DNA of 64,000 nucleotides from Kitagawia praeruptora. Lineage: Eukaryota > Streptophyta > Magnoliopsida > Apiales > Apiaceae. The stretch lies in contig CM075348.1 of the NCBI GenBank assembly GCA_037693485.1, forward strand, positions 106,004,109 to 106,068,108, given 5' to 3'. A model generated the notes under the pieces. The model worked only from the letters and a program-made list of their open reading frames with translations, searched no databases and was not told the origin of the DNA. Position 1 is the stretch's first letter. Each line of letters begins with the position of its first letter. Position numbers and translations under genes: made by a program. Of this stretch, positions 23,260-34,100 are shown piece after piece.

Positions 23260-25328
23260 AGATGTGTTGCTGTAAGGAAAAAATGAGAGTCGTCCTCTGT
23301 CTTCTCTCTAACCTCTCTCTCTAAAAACCTTCTTAGCCGCCTTTAATTCTAACACAAATTCCCATCAGATCTATACAACCAACCTTCATAATTCCATCTT
23401 CCATCTCAAATCTCCCACCTATACACCATATTTCTTATTTTATATATATTAGCTATAATAGTTTTTAGAATGAGTCCGAAGAGGGTCTCTTTCTCGCCGG
23501 AGATTAGGGTTTTTTACCCTAGTCCTCTTGAGTGTTTGCACGGTGCCCCTACTACTGAGTTAGTTAAGGGGGAGCAGGTTCCGAAGAAGGTCACTTTTTC
23601 GACGGAGGTCAGGGTTTATTACCCTAGTCTTTCTACTGGGTTAGTTAATGGGGAGCAGGATTTGTCGACTCAGTCGCCTCAGTCCGGTGAGAGGTTGCAG
23701 CCTACTGGTTGCAAGCAGATGGAGTATGTTTGCGATAGCAACCTTCTGGGCTCAGATGGTTGTGGGTCTCATCCTCTTGTGGTAAATGGTGAGGTTTCTC
23801 TTTGCAAAGAGGAACTTATGAAGACTGACCGCCAACTGGCCGACGAAAGTCCTGTGAAGGTGGGTCGACCCGAGAGAAAATTGGGTGTCAAACAAATGGA
23901 GTATGGTCATGGTAAGGACAGTTCGGGGTCCATGGTTGGCCTTATTCAGATGACGAATGTTTGTGGAAAGAGGGATTGTGAAATTATTGATTTGGAGGCT
24001 GGTTTGAGGGCTCGTAGCTCTCGCAACCTCCAATTGTTTGAAGGTAAGTTTTTTGCTTGTACCACTGAGTTGGCTCAAGTTTTGAAGGGGATGTCGAAGA
24101 AGACCCAGGAGGGGTTGGTATCGACTCTGAGGCTGAAAAGGGTTTCTTTTGCGGAGAACCTGGTGTCGGAGATTCCTAGTGATAGTGATTCTCATAGTTT
24201 CGTTAGTACTGATGTTGAGGTACCTATCGAGTTATCTGACTCAATTAATGATCTACCTGTGGACGCGGGTACTAAGGAATTAGAAGTTAATTCTTCGGTG
24301 CTTTCTAATTCCGGTAAAGGTTATAGGGCTGTTAGTGTCTCTGTTATGGAGAGTCCCCTTGGGGTGGGGCAAACCATTTGTGATGGTTTGGTGGATACTG
24401 GTGCTCAGAATGATGGCACGGTAGATTTGGGGCTCATGACGGAAAGGAAGAAGCAACAAGATGATTCTAAGGTAACAGGTCTTGCTACTTCTAGGGAGGA
24501 TGTTGTCCTGGTAAGGGGGGATAAGGATGAGGGGATAGAGGGGTTCGCTCCTAATCAAGAGGTTGGTACTACTGAGTATAGTGATGGTCTTCGAGATCCT
24601 TTGATCGAGACCTTGGCTCATATTGATAAGCTGATGAATGACATTGACATAAGGGGCTTAATAATTCCTGCTGTTAAGGAATTTACTATGATCAGTGGTC
24701 ATGACCCTTTCAAGGATGAGTTGGGATGGTTTCATGGTAGGAGGCCCCCGGAGCTGGTGAGCCTGTTTTGTTGTGATCTTCTACTACAGGCTTTTATTAG
24801 AAGGAATGGGTTGGAGCCCTTTCATGAGGAGCAACCCACTGGAGCTCTCTCTGACCTGAGTTTGCAGAAACGGGGAGGGGGGAAATTGGCTGATGTGGTG
24901 GATTATAGGGATGTCAAAAAGGTAGGAAATGTATTGGTTACTAGCATGGAGGCCATCCCAGCGAAGGTTTTCATAGGGACTGTGTGTAGTTGGAAGAGGT
25001 TGGCTTTATGCGGAGTAGCGATTCGGGAACCCAGCCTGCTTGCGGATAAGATGGTGATTTCGAAGGAAAATGCTGAGCCATTCATGCACTTGGAGAGTGT
25101 GCAGTTCGTGCAGTCTGGGTGGCCAATGAACTGCCTTTGTTTAGGATTGCTGGAGGCACCAGATTAAGTTTGTAATAGGCTTAGTTCTATGTTTTGTTGA
25201 TTGTAAAATGACTTAATGTTGTTTGGCTTTGTTGTCTGAATGTTGATTTCGCGGGGTATGCCCCCAGAATTGTGTAAGTTGTTCCTTCTTGGTATAAAAT
25301 TTTAATTAGCAAAAAAAAAAAAAAAAAA
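23260..25328 (+). mobile_element. Poly-A-tailed non-LTR retroelement unit, copy 1 (about 2.07 kb)
   Basis: The unit has a perfect long target duplication, an 18-A tail (25311-25328) and one long ORF. Its 5' end (ATGAGAGTCGTC near 23284, then a CT-rich leader with CATCAGATCTA) and its 3' end (CGCGGGGTATGCCCC near 25250 through GGTATAAAATTTTAATTA) recur in the inverted unit at 55763-57818. It encodes no reverse transcriptase or endonuclease, so an L1-type LINE was probably needed for its movement. An ordinary processed pseudogene is less likely, since two copies share ends but not the middle. The intact ORF, long tail and perfect duplication suggest a recent insertion. Confidence 0.8.
23470..25167 (+). 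CDS. Unrecognised 565-residue protein of non-LTR unit, copy 1
   Basis: This is an uninterrupted frame, with the first ATG after a roughly 210-base leader. I do not recognise a family. The N-terminus carries an imperfect repeat, (P)K(R/K)V(S/T)FS-x-E-(I/V)-RV-(F/Y)-YPS, at residues 3-18 and 38-53. The KRVSF core recurs at 223-227. The pentad KQMEY occurs at 82-86 and 141-145. The middle (about 230-370) is acidic and low in complexity. The C-terminal 190 residues look globular ('ELGWFHGRRPPELVSLFCCDLLLQAFIRR', 'VFIGTVCSWKRLALCGVAIREPS'). There is no CCHC knuckle, RT or endonuclease motif and no obvious membrane segment. It has the size and place of a LINE ORF1 product but lacks the usual plant L1 ORF1 signature. 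RV(S/T)F resembles protein phosphatase 1 docking motifs, which may be coincidence. Confidence 0.75.
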   Translation: MSPKRVSFSPEIRVFYPSPLECLHGAPTTELVKGEQVPKKVTFSTEVRVYYPSLSTGLVNGEQDLSTQSPQSGERLQPTGCKQMEYVCDSNLLGSDGCGSHPLVVNGEVSLCKEELMKTDRQLADESPVKVGRPERKLGVKQMEYGHGKDSSGSMVGLIQMTNVCGKRDCEIIDLEAGLRARSSRNLQLFEGKFFACTTELAQVLKGMSKKTQEGLVSTLRLKRVSFAENLVSEIPSDSDSHSFVSTDVEVPIELSDSINDLPVDAGTKELEVNSSVLSNSGKGYRAVSVSVMESPLGVGQTICDGLVDTGAQNDGTVDLGLMTERKKQQDDSKVTGLATSREDVVLVRGDKDEGIEGFAPNQEVGTTEYSDGLRDPLIETLAHIDKLMNDIDIRGLIIPAVKEFTMISGHDPFKDELGWFHGRRPPELVSLFCCDLLLQAFIRRNGLEPFHEEQPTGALSDLSLQKRGGGKLADVVDYRDVKKVGNVLVTSMEAIPAKVFIGTVCSWKRLALCGVAIREPSLLADKMVISKENAEPFMHLESVQFVQSGWPMNCLCLGLLEAPD

Positions 25329-25341
25329 CTACGGCAAAAGT

Positions 25342-28300
25342 TTTTGAACGACAAAAGAAACAGAGGACATCATCACCTCTGAAAGGATCTAGCCCACAAG
25401 AACCTGAACTTCAAAGTAGTTCAGCAGCTACTGCAGATCCAGTCACACAAGAACCATTCATTCAAAGTATGGATGCAGACATTGCTGAAGGAATAGTCTC
25501 ACAAGAACCACTTTCTCAATGGGAAAGTGCAGACAAGAATATTCCTGCCCCACAAGAACCATCTTCTCAAAGTGAAGATGCAGGCAAGATCACATTAGTA
25601 AAGGAGTTTCCTGACAATGCTCAAGGGGCTTCTGAAATTGAAATTGACTTAGTTCAAAGTCTGGATGATAAAGCTGCTCATGTAAAGCATATTGCTGAAT
25701 GTGATGAGATACTGAAGGATACTGCACTTGAGGGAAGCACACAAGAACCTTTAACTTAAAGTGTTGAAGAAGCTTCAAAACATCAGACTACACAAGAACC
25801 ATCAGTAGTAAATACTGATACAAGTCATGCTTTAGTTGCAGTTGTCAATCCTGATGCAAGTACTACTGATCCAACTATTCCATTGCTTATCGAGCCAATT
25901 TCTGCAAGGCCAATGGACTCATTAACTACTTTGTCAGGTAACACTTCTATTTCTACTTCTCTTAATACTGATAGTATGATTACAGATAGACTTGATACAA
26001 GGGATACCTCTATTTGTATGACTTCAGTCCACTCTTCTCAGCCACCTCTTATTTCTTCACAAATAATGAGTCAGAGCCTTTCTAGTGAGGATGAGAGAAA
26101 ACAATTAGAGAAAAAGAAGAGTGATGAGAGGCAGTCTCCTGAACTGGCAAAAGGAGAGGTAGACTTGAGTGAGAAGTTACAAACTTCTAGTGAGGTAGAA
26201 GTTGCTATTGAAAGCAACTTTGGTAATGTTGTAAGAAGTGATGAGATCAATTTAAAAGAACAGAGAGATCTAGGAAATGTTTCTATTACAGGTCATCAGT
26301 CACCAACAGTTCCATCTACTGTTGATTTGAAACTGAAAGGAGTTATGAATCCTGAAGATAATGTGGATGATAAACACTTCCTGAACAGATTCAAGCTGCA
26401 AGGAGATATGAGTGGGATACTGAATGGAATTCTCCGACTAGTGCGATTAATTTTGAAAATGCTCTTTTTCATTCCAGTCATATTACCACAAGGATGTCTA
26501 CTCTTGAGCTTAAGGCACTTATCAAGACTAATGCTCTTCTAGCAAAGGGATTGAAGAGTGAGATTGATTCTGTGAAGGATAATAATGCTAAAATTCAAGC
26601 GGATATTCATACAACTATTTCTATATCTGCTACTGCTTCTCAAGCTCGTCTTCTTGCTGATGATGTTAAGGCACTTGAAAAGAAGATGGAGTCAAGAATG
26701 GATGTCTTGGAATCGAAAGTTGACACTATTGATGAGACACTCAAGCTTATCTTATCTTTCTTTATTGAAGAAGATGCAGATGTCAAAAAGGGGGAGAAGG
26801 TAGTCAAAACAAAATGTACACCTAATCCAGTTGTGAGAAAGGATAAGGATGATTCTTCTGGAAATGACGGTGGTACTAGTACTCATCAACAACATGGGAA
26901 AGGAAAAGGAACCTCTGATGCTGGTTTAGTAAAGGGGAGGAGTTCAACTCAAACTCAAACTAATCAGTCAACTCATGTTTCTGAATCTGGAAAAAGAAGG
27001 CAAACTCTTTCTACTATTCTTGAAGGTGATGAAGATATGTTGATTACTGATGTACAAGATGCTCCTCACCTCTTTGAAGAAATTATCACTGAATCAGGTG
27101 GAAGTGAACTTGTTTATCGAAACAGTGATAAGTTTCATCAGTATCATGTTAAGAAGGCACTTGAATTAACTTCTGAAGAAAATCCTGATATGACTACTGA
27201 TGAAATTGTAAAGGAACAAAATAGGATTTTTGAGGATATTGCAAGACAGAAGGAAGCTCCTACTGCAAGAAGAGGAAGAGGCAGAGGAGGAAGAAATAGA
27301 GGCAGAGGAAGGAAACCTGTTCAAATGAGTACAAGGCAGACAAGGTCTAGTGGAATCAGAATAGAGGAGATTACTGAAGATTTAAAGAAGAAGACTCCTT
27401 TATCTCTTGAATATTTTCCATCATCATGTATCTTGGATGAGCCTGGTACAAAAGAAGAAGAAATTCCTTTAGAAAGAAAGAAAAAGAAAGTTGAAAAAGC
27501 AAAGAAGGAACTGTTGACTTTGATACTAGTAAAGTTAGAAGATCTAGAGAAGTCAGAAACAGTGTGAATGATATTGTTGAAAGAGCCAGCAAAGAATATT
27601 TCAGAAGGCTGATTAATTCTGAAAAGGATTTATTTAATTATAAATCTAAACAAGTGAAAGAAGAAGAAGAAGAACCTAGTGATCCACAAACAAAGAAGAG
27701 AAGGAAAAAGTGGGTTGAAGTTGATAAACTGAAGTATACTGGACCAGTTGTTTTTAAGTCTGGAAGAGTAATTTCAGAACCTCCAATGAGTCCTGGACTT
27801 CAGAAAGCAAAATCTTCTGAATTTGATAAAGGTCCACCAAGGTGGATTAAGATGAGTTCTGATCTGAAGAGACTGGAACCTTACAATAGAGGAGGATTTG
27901 GTTCTAGGGATGCAAAATTCATACCTGTATTTCAAGCAGATCAACATTTTCTTACCAGAAGATTAGGTGAAGAATTAACTGTTGATGATCTTTGGGAACT
28001 TGAATCAGTTGCAATTGTTGCATGCAAGATGGATGGTAAAATGATGGAAAAGTTGTTGTACTTTATGAAAAACAAAAGTGTCAAGAGACTAAGCATTCAT
28101 GATGTATTGTGCAAGTCATCAAAAGAACTGAAATATGTTCTCTATTTGCTTGAAAATAGAAGCATTCCTGACAGAGAAGCTAGTGTTTACAGAAACTGGT
28201 GTACTATGATCTTCATGAAAATAAAATCCAGATATGTGGATGGAGGTTCAAGATATGATGGTAATTATACTCCCATGTATTTGAACACAAAAGGTCAAGA

Positions 28301-28607
28301 AGTAGAAATGCAAAAGGGTTCAGCTGTTAAAGAAGTAATTCTGAGGCAAGAACAGTTATCTTTGAATCCTGGTGGAAGAGATCTTGCATATTTACTGTTG
28401 GGAGAGTTGAATTTATCAAGGAGCTCAATTCAAAATCTCAGGGCTGGTATTTATCAGATTGACAAGAATAATGAAGAACTTAGAAGTCTGAAGAAAAGAC
28501 TGATTCAGATTCTAGCAGAGAAAGAAGAGGAATTATTATCAAGTTTCTTGCAGATAAGTAATTTCTTTGTAAGGATTTCTGAGACTGAACCTGAAGATAG
28601 CTCATAG
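25342..28607 (+). pseudogene. Extra 3' ORF (env-like position) of SIRE element, C-terminal part
   Basis: This continues 21653-23259 in frame. The rebuilt frame is about 1620 codons but now has a stop (TAA 25757-25759), a shift near 26405 and another near 27500. Degenerate repeats of the type (S/T/P)QEP occur about every 25 residues from 25400 to 25800. A heptad-like coiled-coil stretch follows at about 26520-26770, then an arginine/glycine-rich box ('ARRGRGRGGRNRGRGRKP', near 27265-27318) typical of RNA binding. The C-terminal region ends in another predicted coiled coil ('NEELRSLKKRLIQILAEKEEELL'). No transmembrane anchor is evident. The RG box and coiled coils fit a nucleic-acid-binding or assembly role at least as well as an envelope. 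It may originally have been two ORFs. Confidence 0.75.
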
Positions 28608-28673
28608 ATTTTTGTTTTGAGTTTTTGACATCTTTGAATCAAATAATTTGTGCTTTATTTCATTAAGTACAAA

Positions 28674-28684
28674 TTGGGGGAGAT
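28674..28684 (+). promoter_or_regulatory. Polypurine tract of SIRE element
   Basis: TTGGGGGAGAT lies immediately before the 3' LTR (TGTTAG from 28685). This is the usual plus-strand priming site. Confidence 0.88.
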
Positions 28685-29186
28685 TGTTAGATATTGATTC
28701 AAGTGATATCAGGATCTGGATTGTTACTGATCAAGATACTGATGCTGATGTCATCAGTAATACGATGTCAGTATGAAAGTATTGTCAGTATTAGAAGCTG
28801 GTCAGGATTATGTGAAGATTCTCATCAGACCAGAGATCAAGGAAGATTGATATGTCGGTTCCTAATTTGTAGGAAGGCAGCTATCATACAGGATATGCAT
28901 TCAGAGTAATATGTAATTGATTTAGAATATCTTGTAATTGATAGTGTAGCTGTGTATGCTATATAAACACAATTTAGGTTTTACATAAGAGTAATCGCTT
29001 ACACGAGTTATCTTGTAACCTAGCAGCTCTTAAGAACATAAGAATTTCTTAAGAGAGTTTTGTAACAGTTTTATCAGAATTAATAAAGCTGTTATTGATT
29101 CATACTTGTGTTATTTCTGTTTAAGTCGAAAATCTTATACAATTGTATTCAACCCCCCTTCTACAATTGTTAATTACTGGGCAACA
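28685..29186 (+). repeat. 3' LTR of SIRE element
   Basis: This 502-bp LTR has intact TG...CA ends (TGTTAG...GGCAACA). TATATAAA is at 28960-28967 and AATAAA at 29082-29087. It differs from the 5' LTR at about seven sites, all of which I read as transitions. The right CCTAC duplication follows at 29187-29191. Confidence 0.92.
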
Positions 29187-29191
29187 CCTAC

Positions 29192-29277
29192 GAAAAGGAG
29201 TATAGGACTTTGCATCTAGATTTTATTTTTGTTTTTGTTTTACTCGAGGACGAGCAAAAGATAGGTATGGGGGCATT
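29192..29277 (+). promoter_or_regulatory. End of element X interior with terminal polypurine tract
   Basis: Element X resumes after the SIRE insertion. The motif CTCGAGGACGAGCAAAAG followed by TAGGTATGGGGG (29262-29273) is the standard tract before the 3' LTR in Tat/Athila-type elements. Confidence 0.75.
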
Positions 29278-29460
29278 TGATAAATGCATATTTTTGCATA
29301 TTTTTTCTTACCTATTTATTGCTTGAACTCATAATTTAATAATTTATTTTGTTGCATTTCAGGAAATTCGTAAATAAATAAAGAAATGGCAAAATAAAGA
29401 AATAAAGAGCAAGGAAGGGAAAAAGAGGAAGAAAAAGGACCAAAAATGTAGTTAGTTTGT
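29278..29460 (+). repeat. Start of 3' LTR of element X (truncated or interrupted)
   Basis: The sequence TGATAAATGCATATTTTTGC begins the LTR directly after the polypurine tract. By about 29460-29500 it passes into the gag-like ORF of a different gypsy element (Y). I cannot place the junction exactly. The missing remainder may be 55240-58478, which looks like U3-R-U5 of such an LTR, but that link is inferred. Confidence 0.5.
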
Positions 29461-29503
29461 TTGTAGTGTTTCAGGTACTTGTCAGAGAGTGTGGGCGTTA
29501 AAG

Positions 29504-30300
29504 ATGGATTTTCTAAATTACTATGGAGTTCAGCAGGTGGTTAGTGTTTGTGAGCTATGTGCGGGCGCACATGAGACGTATCAGTGCTGGAGCAACCATG
29601 GTGGTATTCAACAACCTCAACAATGTGAGCGGTGTTTTGGCGTTCATGATCCCTCACAATATTGTTACTACGGAGGAGTTGATCCATATGTCAATTATGA
29701 GGAACAACCATATTTTCAATACTATCCTCAACAGTACCAGCAAGATGTTCCAGATATGTCATATGTCTTTGGTAGTGAAGAGTTTCAACATCAGCAACCT
29801 ACTCCTACTTTTCAGTCAGATGATGATTTGAAGGAGATTAGGAAGGAGATTAGGATGCTTGCAGAGAATAATGAGAAGCTTATCAAATCTATGGGGACAT
29901 TAGCTGCTCAAGTTTTGAGAGTCTTGGAACAAGAGAATCAGCAATTCATACCAGAAGCAATTCCAGAAAATACCGATGACTTGGAGCAAGGTACTGCATG
30001 CATAATTGAAGAAGACAAATTCCAAGAGGAGGAGAGTGTTCACAAGCCATGTGAGGAATTTGATCAAGCTAGTGAGGTGGATGATTTGGAAAGGGCACAA
30101 TTTGAGACAGACACTGAGGAGCTACGCAAATTTCAAGAATTGTTATGTGCGTACCAAGAGGACACTGATGAGCTATGCAAATTTCAAGAATTGGTATGTG
30201 CGAACCAAGAGGATGAAGAACATGGGAAAGATGCAGATTTTCTACTTGTCTCAGAGTATAAAGATGGAGGTAGCGCATTAGAGCCAATGGAGGAAGTTCT
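29504..30300 (+). CDS. Gag-like ORF of gypsy element Y, first part (split by solo LTR)
   Basis: The frame starts at ATG 29504 and is cut at 30300, continuing at 50600; joined, it encodes about 343 residues. It has two cysteine/histidine clusters near the start, CELCAGAHETYQC and CERCFGVHDPSQYC, close to the metal-binding knuckle found in Athila/Tat gag. A Tyr/Gln-rich stretch and a coiled-coil-like stretch ('DDLKEIRKEIRMLAENNEKLIKSM') follow. An acidic tail contains a 51-bp (17-codon) tandem duplication at 30110-30160 and 30161-30211. The capsid part expected upstream and the protease expected downstream are absent, so this is a gag fragment of a non-autonomous element. The frame is open apart from the insertion. 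Confidence 0.7.
30110..30211 (+). repeat. 51-bp tandem duplication inside the Y gag-like ORF
   Basis: Two copies (30110-30160, 30161-30211) encode DTEELRKFQELLCAYQE and DTDELCKFQELVCANQE. The frame is kept, and both copies have drifted by a few bases. Confidence 0.85.
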
Positions 30301-31102
30301 TGTAACACCCCCAGATCCAGGGTCAGGGATCTGGTCGTTACGGTCTCAATATCCATCCATAAAACCAACATAATTTAAATTACAACCTTGTGACCCAGAA
30401 CAACATCATAAAACACACCCGTTATAGTCCCAGAGATGAAATCAGAGTAACCATCAATATTATTAATCACAAGATTGAGTTCTTACAACCCAAAGAATTA
30501 CAATTTTACAATTACATGCTCTTTGCCATCCATTGGTATATGTCATATATATATAAATACATTTGATGTACAAATGCTAACAACTAGCCTACCAGAGGCT
30601 GCATCCTTAGCAATGGTAGCTATGACCTCAGCGGTTAATCCACTGACGGCTGACACATGCCTATGTTGAGTACGCCTTGCGCGGCCATCTGAACTAGCTG
30701 TTGTTGTGATATAAATAAATAAAGCAAGGGTGAGCAATAGCCCACCAAAAATATAATTGAACAGTGATAATATATAACAGTCCAAAATATCTTTGAAACC
30801 ATATGCCATGCATTAACGATGTAGTACCAACATAAGGTATGAGATGAAGTTACAAGGTAACTCAAAATATATTTGTTTTGAATAAATATCTGCTATGTCA
30901 AAGATGAGCAAGATATTATCAACTTTTCATAATAGAGGAACTTGCAGGAAGAGTATTGCAATTCCAATTCAAACACTTTTCAAACCTGCCAATAATGATA
31001 AGTTTGCAGGGAATTTCCAACATTGAGAGATGAACTAATACTGGAGTTTGACGCGCCAGGAGACATAGCATTTACACGATGATCAGTCGCATGTTATGCT
31101 CC

Positions 31103-31107
31103 CCACC
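31103..31107. other. Left target duplication (CCACC) of the nested 15.3-kb element
   Basis: CCACC is repeated at 46416-46420 directly after the nested element's 3' LTR. Confidence 0.9.
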
Positions 31108-34100
31108 TGTAAGAACCCAGATTTTTGGGTAGAATTAAAACTTTTATTATGTATTGATGTAAGAGTGAACAGTGGTTACAACTTCAATGTAATACTGGCT
31201 TTAAAGAATGAATAATGAAAGGATATATATTCCAAGGTTATATGGCCTGAAGGATGCTATTGGGTGATAACTTAGATTAGAATAATCTATCTCTTAGAAA
31301 GTTAAGATAAGATTCCCTAGAGAGAAATAGATACCCTCATGTCATCCAAATCAATATCTATTATAAGCCCAGCGGTTCCGTAAAAAGGTTAAGGAACACT
31401 CGAGGGTGAACCAGGTTCATTTTCCTAATTATAGGAATTAAATAAAAATAAGTGATGAATAGTGATTTTGGTGGAATTTAGAATATTATTATAATAATGT
31501 TATACCCGGTATTCGGAACGGATTTCTGAGTTCGTATTAGTAATCCAGGAGGAAAATAAGTGTATGTAAAAGCTGTCGGATTCAGAAAAAGAGCACTCTT
31601 ATTTTCCCCGAGATTTCCCTAGACACTGCAAGACTTAAGGATTTATAAAAGGGAATTAAGGAATTTAAATTCGAGAAGTATTAAGAAAGATGAAGAATAG
31701 TATTAGAATTATTAAGAAGGTTTTCGGTAAAACCCTAACTAGAAACGAATGAGTTATTCCCTCGAACGATCAACGAATTAAGCAATAAACGGACAAAGAA
31801 ACAAGCAGAGGGAGCAAGATTCTTGTGCAAGCTACTAGAAAATATCTAGTAACCAAACTAGAATCAAGGAACTAGCATCTTAGAGAATGCAACTAAGTAC
31901 TTAGCAAGCAACTACCTAGTAAGCTCTAAACCACCATAAACTCAACACTTGTCATGGTGTTTCCTCATCCAACACTTCACAACTTTATTAAAGTAGCTTT
32001 ATACAAAGATATTATGTGTAAGTGGATGAGAGTGGATGAGAATTAAATCATAGAAAATCAAACAAACCAAACAAAAACTCTCCCCCTCAAGAAAGCATCC
32101 ATTCGGCCTTCACCATAATTCCAAAATCAAAACCCCTCTTCCCACCATCTTTTGATCTTGCAAAAATTATGGTGAGTCTTACATTTCCTAAAAGTGATCC
32201 CATAAAAATTTCAAAGCCAATCTCACTTGTTTCCATTTTCAATTAATTCATCAAAGAGGAGGATGAATAGTGGTTTTAAGAACTAATCTTGTTTTTTCTT
32301 GTTTTTCATGGTGGATTTAGCTAGCTTAGGATCATCCAAGGATAGATCAAGGCTTAGGAAGGTTATACTACTCTCTCAGGAAGGTATAAATCATTTCAAA
32401 CCCTAAGCTTTACTTTGAGTTTATGCATGATTCATGGTGATTTTGGATTAAGTGATATTAGTAGTATTTTACCACCATGTTAGCATGATTTTGTGGTTAG
32501 ATTAGCTTTATGATGATATTGATGAAGCATGATGTTCTTGAGCTTTTAAGAGATGATTATTAACTGTAGTAATTGATTAGATGCCCGGTGTGGCTTCGTT
32601 GTTGCGTAATGAATTTTAGAACGTTCGATTTATAGCCGTCGTAATGCTCGATTTTCGTTAACCTTAAGAAATCAAGATTGACAGTAGCTTTAACTCACTG
32701 TTAAGCTTCGATTTCTGCCATAATAAGCTAGATTATGTTATAAGCTTCGTTTTGATATAAAGTTCGTATGAAATGGACTTACGGTTTAGGAGTTATGATT
32801 AAATTCGTAAAAGTGGTTCGAAACCGTAAACGAAAGTTCGTAATTGAAATTGATTCCCTTAAATGTCATTTAATCAGTGGCGAATCTTATTAATTAAATA
32901 TTAGAGGTAAAAAGGAAGGTGTGGGAGAAAACCACATGTCGAATGGATCGTTTTCCGATTTTATAAAAATGTTTGAATCAAGGTTAAACGCGAACGAACC
33001 CCTTAAAGGTATGACTTTGGTTATAACTTAGAAAACGGGCGATAACACTCGAGGTATAATCTTGATTCGTAAACGACCGACCTTAGAACTTATACGACTT
33101 AAGTATATACCAAGTATAAGCATGATGACATGTCTTGATAACGAACGAAGGTCGGATCGTATCGGTGATAAAAAGAGTTACACTAAAAGAGACGTAACGA
33201 GATAACTCGAAAACATATTTCGATTTAAGTGGAGTTTATACTTAGCCTTTTAAGAAGCGTTAAGTGATTAATCTTAAATATTCTGATTGTTTATAGATCG
33301 TCGAGCTGACCCGGGACACATTACCCCTACCCGCACTCGATTCCCAGGCAAGTTTCCAATACTTGGAACTGTTGTTGTGATAATATATATGATGATTGTT
33401 TTATACATATGCCATATCATGCATGCCTACTTTCAAGTTAATATTGAATTACTTATTCCCTGAATTGATATCGGCTTATAGACTATATATGAAATATCAG
33501 TTATAAGCCGGATTGTTTGGTTAAGACCCTTAGCGAAGGGCGTATGAAATTCATACTTCAAATATAGACCGGGAGTCGATATTTTTGTAATATATAAATA
33601 GTCGTGGAAACCCGGAGGGATCCCAGCGACAAATTTATTATTTCGAGGATTTTTATTCGATTACGAATCTTTCGAGGAGCGTTATTTGAGTATTACCTCA
33701 GTGAAGGAATATTTAATGAATATTATTTTAATATTCATTTAGAATGTCATTTATTTAATGAATATTATTTTTGATCATTCATTGGAGTTATTTAGTTAAT
33801 GAATATTATTTTGAATATTCATTAGAGTTATTTGGTTGACGAATATCATTCCCAAATATTCATTTGGCTTACTTATTATTATTTGGAATATTCATTTGAT
33901 CTTTATTTATTTAATGAATATTACTTTCGAATATTCATTTAAGGTTTGATTTACTTAATGAATATTCATTGGAAGTTCTATTTACTCAAGGAATATTACT
34001 TCGAATATTCCTTTAAAGTTTTGATTACTAAATGAATATTATTCGGATATTCATTTAGAATATTATTTGTTAAATGAATATTATTTGGTTATTCATTTAG

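Larger units (their letters stand above)
4178..29186 (+). mobile_element. Ty1/copia LTR retrotransposon, Maximus/SIRE type, with nested insertions
   Basis: The element has two 502-bp LTRs, a tRNA-iMet primer site, gag-pol in copia order (gag, protease, integrase, RT, RNase H), a further long ORF between pol and the 3' LTR, a polypurine tract and a CCTAC target duplication. The extra 3' ORF and overall size suggest the Maximus/SIRE lineage. Without the inserts at 6990-18204 and 23260-25328 and their duplications it measures about 11.7 kb. By eye the LTRs differ at about seven positions, so the insertion is young, yet the extra ORF already has a stop and two frameshifts. Confidence 0.9.

Noticed and set aside
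23470..25167. Host single-copy gene captured in place
   Set aside because: The poly-A tail, long target duplication, lack of introns and shared ends with 55763-57818 point to retrotransposition.
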